This document shows, piece after piece, positions 62,082 through 64,000 of a DNA stretch of 64,000 nucleotides. The DNA comes from Flaviflagellibacter rhizophilus (GTDB taxonomy: Bacteria > Pseudomonadota > Alphaproteobacteria > Rhizobiales > Methylopilaceae), in NCBI RefSeq assembly GCF_033898525.1, contig NZ_JAXAFJ010000001.1:310001-374000 (forward strand), in the 5' to 3' direction. How positions within the stretch are numbered: the stretch's first letter is position 1; every line of letters starts with the position of its first letter. Made by a program: the position numbers and the translations under genes. A model generated the notes under the pieces. The model did no database searches. It was not told the DNA's origin and was given only the letters and a program-made list of their open reading frames with translations.

Positions 62082-62498
62082 CTACTTTCCAAGTTCGACG
62101 TTCGAGCCCGGGCCATTTGTCTGATCGATAACCAGCAAAACCACCGGCTCGGCCCCTATGTTGCTGCCGTTATGCCAGTATCCGACCCCCTCCACCACGA
62201 AATCTCCCTCATCGAACTTTCGGGTCACGCCCGTGTCCGCGTTCCTGACCTCCAGCGTTCCAGACAATATGTAGGCAAACCGCTGGAAACTGTGACGGTG
62301 CACCGGCAAAGCAGCACCCGGCGCGATGACATATTTCGAGACGACCACATTGGCCGGCCCGGTCGGCAAGACGATAGGGTCGCCCGATATTGTTCTGTCA
62401 GCCTCAAGAATCTTCGTCACGACGACACTTGTCTGCAGATCGGCCATGGCTGGTGCGGCAAGCATGCAGGCAATGAGGGATAAGGCGGTTCTCCTCAT
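62082..62498 (-). CDS. secreted cupin-domain protein
   Basis: Exported single-domain cupin, 138 residues with a signal peptide (MRRTALSLIACMLAAPAMA-DLQ). The metal-ligand motif VHRHSFQRFAYILSGTLEV and second-half GVGYWHNGSNIG are visible. I chose ATG 62498 because it gives a clean signal peptide; an in-frame ATG far upstream would add 44 unlikely residues. Function unknown; periplasmic cupins may be dioxygenases, isomerases or binding proteins. Nothing in the context fixes the role. Confidence 0.75.
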   Translation of the reverse strand: MRRTALSLIACMLAAPAMADLQTSVVVTKILEADRTISGDPIVLPTGPANVVVSKYVIAPGAALPVHRHSFQRFAYILSGTLEVRNADTGVTRKFDEGDFVVEGVGYWHNGSNIGAEPVVLLVIDQTNGPGSNVELGK

Positions 62499-62803
62499 GA
62501 CGACGTTCTTTCTGTTCACTGGGGTAGGCTGCAAGGTCAGTAGCAGGGAGGTCCTACCGAAGCTCAAAGACAACAGGCTTTTTTTGCCTCCCATTTTCAG
62601 CGGTGTCGCCGGCCCAAACTGCGCCGCCATCGATCACGGTTGCAGCGGGCGAAAACGCTCCTGCCGCTCATCAACTCCGGAGCGGCCGTTATCCCAGCGG
62701 CGCTCGTTTGCCAGCACGACGTCGTGAAGCTCGTTGCTGATGTCCCTGCCCACTACTTCATTCAAGCTTCTGCAATCATCCGAGGGCCATGATGTGCCTT
62801 CGC
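62499..62803. other. intergenic region between hmuV and the cupin gene
   Basis: About 305 bp with no supported gene on either strand. A 7-T tract is flanked by a short AGGC/GCCT repeat (62575-62589), too small for a confident terminator. The area is less GC-rich than its neighbours and probably carries the cupin promoter. Confidence 0.4.
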
Positions 62804-63598
62804 TCATGCGCCGGCGAGCCTGTGGGGCAGGATGAACGGCGCTCCCTGCGGCACCCAGCCTACTTCCAGCGGCACTTCGAACACCGAACTCAGAAGATCG
62901 TCAGTGATCACATCCCTCGGTGCGCCTTGCGAGTGGACGCGGCCCTGGTGCAGGACGACGACGTGATCGGCGAAGGCGGCCGCAAGGTTGAGATCGTGGA
63001 GGATGGCCAGCACGCCGCCGCCCTGACGCGCGAAATCGCGCACCAGCGACAGCGCCTGCAGTTGGTGCCGGATGTCCAGGCTGGAGGTTGGCTCGTCCAG
63101 GAACAGGTAGCGCGGGCGACCGTCGCGCATGGGCGCGCCGACCTGGCACAGTGCGCGGGCAAGGTGGACGCGCTGCTGCTCGCCGCCCGACAGCTGCTGG
63201 TAGAAGCGGCCCTCCAGCTCCGCAAGATCCACGGCGTGAAGGCTGGCGAGGGCGGATGCATGGCGCGCGGCCGCGGCAAGGCCGGGGCGGGCTTCCAGGC
63301 CGAGCAGGACCACTTCAAGCGCGGTGAAGGGAAAGGACAGCTGCGAGCTCTGGGGCAGTACCGCGCGCAGTGCTGCAAGACCGCGCCCGCCGATGCCCGC
63401 TATGTCTTTCTGCTCGAAGGTGACGCGTCCGCTTGAGGGCGCGAGTTCTCCCGTCAGCGCCTTGAACAGGGTGGACTTGCCCACGCCATTCGGTCCCACG
63501 ACCGCGGTCAGGCGTCCCGGCTCGACCGCCATCGACACCTTGTCGAGCACCGGGCGTGCTCCGAAGCTGAAACCGACCCCCTCGGCCCTGAACGACAT
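62804..63598 (-). CDS. hmuV: haem ABC importer ATPase HmuV
   Basis: ATPase of 264 residues in the FecE/HmuV group: Walker A GPNGVGKST, Q-loop LPQSSQLSFPFTALEVV, signature LSGGEQQRVHLARAL, Walker B LFLDEPTSSLDI and LHDLNLAAAFAD. The LSFPFTALEVVLLG and RYLFLDEPTSSLDIRHQ wording is typical of HmuV. ATG 63598 shares one base with the permease stop. It supplies energy for haem uptake through HmuU with a binding protein and receptor presumably further right. Confidence 0.9.
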   Translation of the reverse strand: MSFRAEGVGFSFGARPVLDKVSMAVEPGRLTAVVGPNGVGKSTLFKALTGELAPSSGRVTFEQKDIAGIGGRGLAALRAVLPQSSQLSFPFTALEVVLLGLEARPGLAAAARHASALASLHAVDLAELEGRFYQQLSGGEQQRVHLARALCQVGAPMRDGRPRYLFLDEPTSSLDIRHQLQALSLVRDFARQGGGVLAILHDLNLAAAFADHVVVLHQGRVHSQGAPRDVITDDLLSSVFEVPLEVGWVPQGAPFILPHRLAGA

Positions 63599-64000
63599 CA
63601 GAGGTCCACCAGGCCGCGCCGCCGGAGCAGCATCCACAGGAAGAACGGCGCGCCAAGCGCGGCCGTCAGGATGCCGATGGGCAGTTCGGCCGGGGAGACG
63701 ATGGTGCGGGCCACCATGTCGGCCACCAGCAGCAGCACCGCCCCGCCCATGGCGCAGGCCGGCAGGAGCGGCTGGTGGTTGGGCCCCATCGCAAGGCGCA
63801 GGAGATGCGGCACCACGATGCCGACGAAGCCGATGACCCCGCTGGTGGCGACTGCCGCTCCCGTGCCGGCCGCCACGAGGAAGATGGCCGCGAACTTCAG
63901 CCGCTGGACGTGGACGCCGAGATGGAAGGCCTCGGCCTCGCCCAGCACATAGGCGTTGAGGCCACGTGCCAGCACCGGCATGGCCAGCAGGACGGCCAGC
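63598..64000 (-). CDS. hmuU: haem ABC importer permease HmuU (partial; N-terminus off the right edge)
   Basis: C-terminal 133 residues of a FecCD-type permease. Conserved segments are ARGLNAYVLGEAEAFHLGVHVQRLK, TGAAVATSGVIGFVGIVVPHLLRLAMGPNHQ and the ending AELPIGILTAALGAPFFLWMLLRRR. The frame stays open to the window end, so the start lies beyond. It forms the membrane part of the haem importer with HmuV. Confidence 0.9.
   Translation of the reverse strand, partial: LAVLLAMPVLARGLNAYVLGEAEAFHLGVHVQRLKFAAIFLVAAGTGAAVATSGVIGFVGIVVPHLLRLAMGPNHQPLLPACAMGGAVLLLVADMVARTIVSPAELPIGILTAALGAPFFLWMLLRRRGLVDL

Noticed and set aside
62575..62589. Intrinsic terminator from the T7 tract with AGGC/GCCT arms
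   Set aside because: The T-run lies in the loop and the stem is only 4 bp, so it does not have terminator geometry.

Overview
This is a GC-rich stretch (about two thirds G+C by eye), densely packed with genes that often overlap by 1-8 bp. It has many GTG/TTG starts, twin-arginine signals on substrate-binding proteins, FCD-type GntR regulators and an Aap-type amino-acid transporter. These traits, and a biuret hydrolase very like the Rhizobium leguminosarum enzyme, suggest an alphaproteobacterium of the Hyphomicrobiales (Rhizobiales). No rRNA, tRNA, CRISPR array, insertion sequence or phage gene was seen. The window is a chromosome-like run of nutrient-scavenging operons.

Layout. (A) 1-8353, plus: a BMP-type ABC transporter woven together with formamidase, biuret hydrolase, a cyanuric-acid-hydrolase/barbiturase-family enzyme, a second cysteine hydrolase and a cupin; probably uptake and hydrolysis of a cyclic ureide or triazine for nitrogen. 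(B) 8588-13632, minus: a tctCBA tripartite transporter, a TIM-barrel isomerase and an AbrB-like membrane protein, divergent from GntR regulator 1 (13760). (C) 14778-21993, minus: GntR regulator 2, an Aap-type amino-acid ABC transporter, a class V aminotransferase and a threonine aldolase. (D) 22542-28575, plus: a periplasmic iron/redox operon (imelysin, multicopper oxidase, di-heme oxidoreductase, imelysin, DUF1513 protein).

(E) 28726-40865, plus: GntR regulator 3 followed by two modules of the same plan. Each has an ABC transporter, an amidohydrolase and an Asp/Glu-racemase-fold protein; the second also has an amidase. (F) 40953-45860, minus: phosphonate monoester hydrolase, phosphonoacetaldehyde hydrolase, an FAD amine oxidoreductase, an SDR and a TauE-like exporter. 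(G) 46034-53381: an omega-aminotransferase, a MocR regulator and a spermidine/putrescine-type ABC transporter, probably functionally linked to F. (H) 53542-61933, plus: kdpFABC-DE with an extra membrane micropeptide in front and an EIIA(Ntr)-like gene between kdpC and kdpD. (I) 62082-64000, minus: a secreted cupin and the end of a haem-import operon (hmuUV).

The most unusual points are the EIIA-like protein with no phosphoryl-accepting His inside the kdp operon, the phnX cluster with no phnW, two racemase-fold proteins that have both lost the catalytic cysteine pair, a TGGCTC motif shared by the two promoters flanking the MocR and aminotransferase genes, and FCD-GntR operator palindromes overlapping promoters of apparently leaderless regulator genes.
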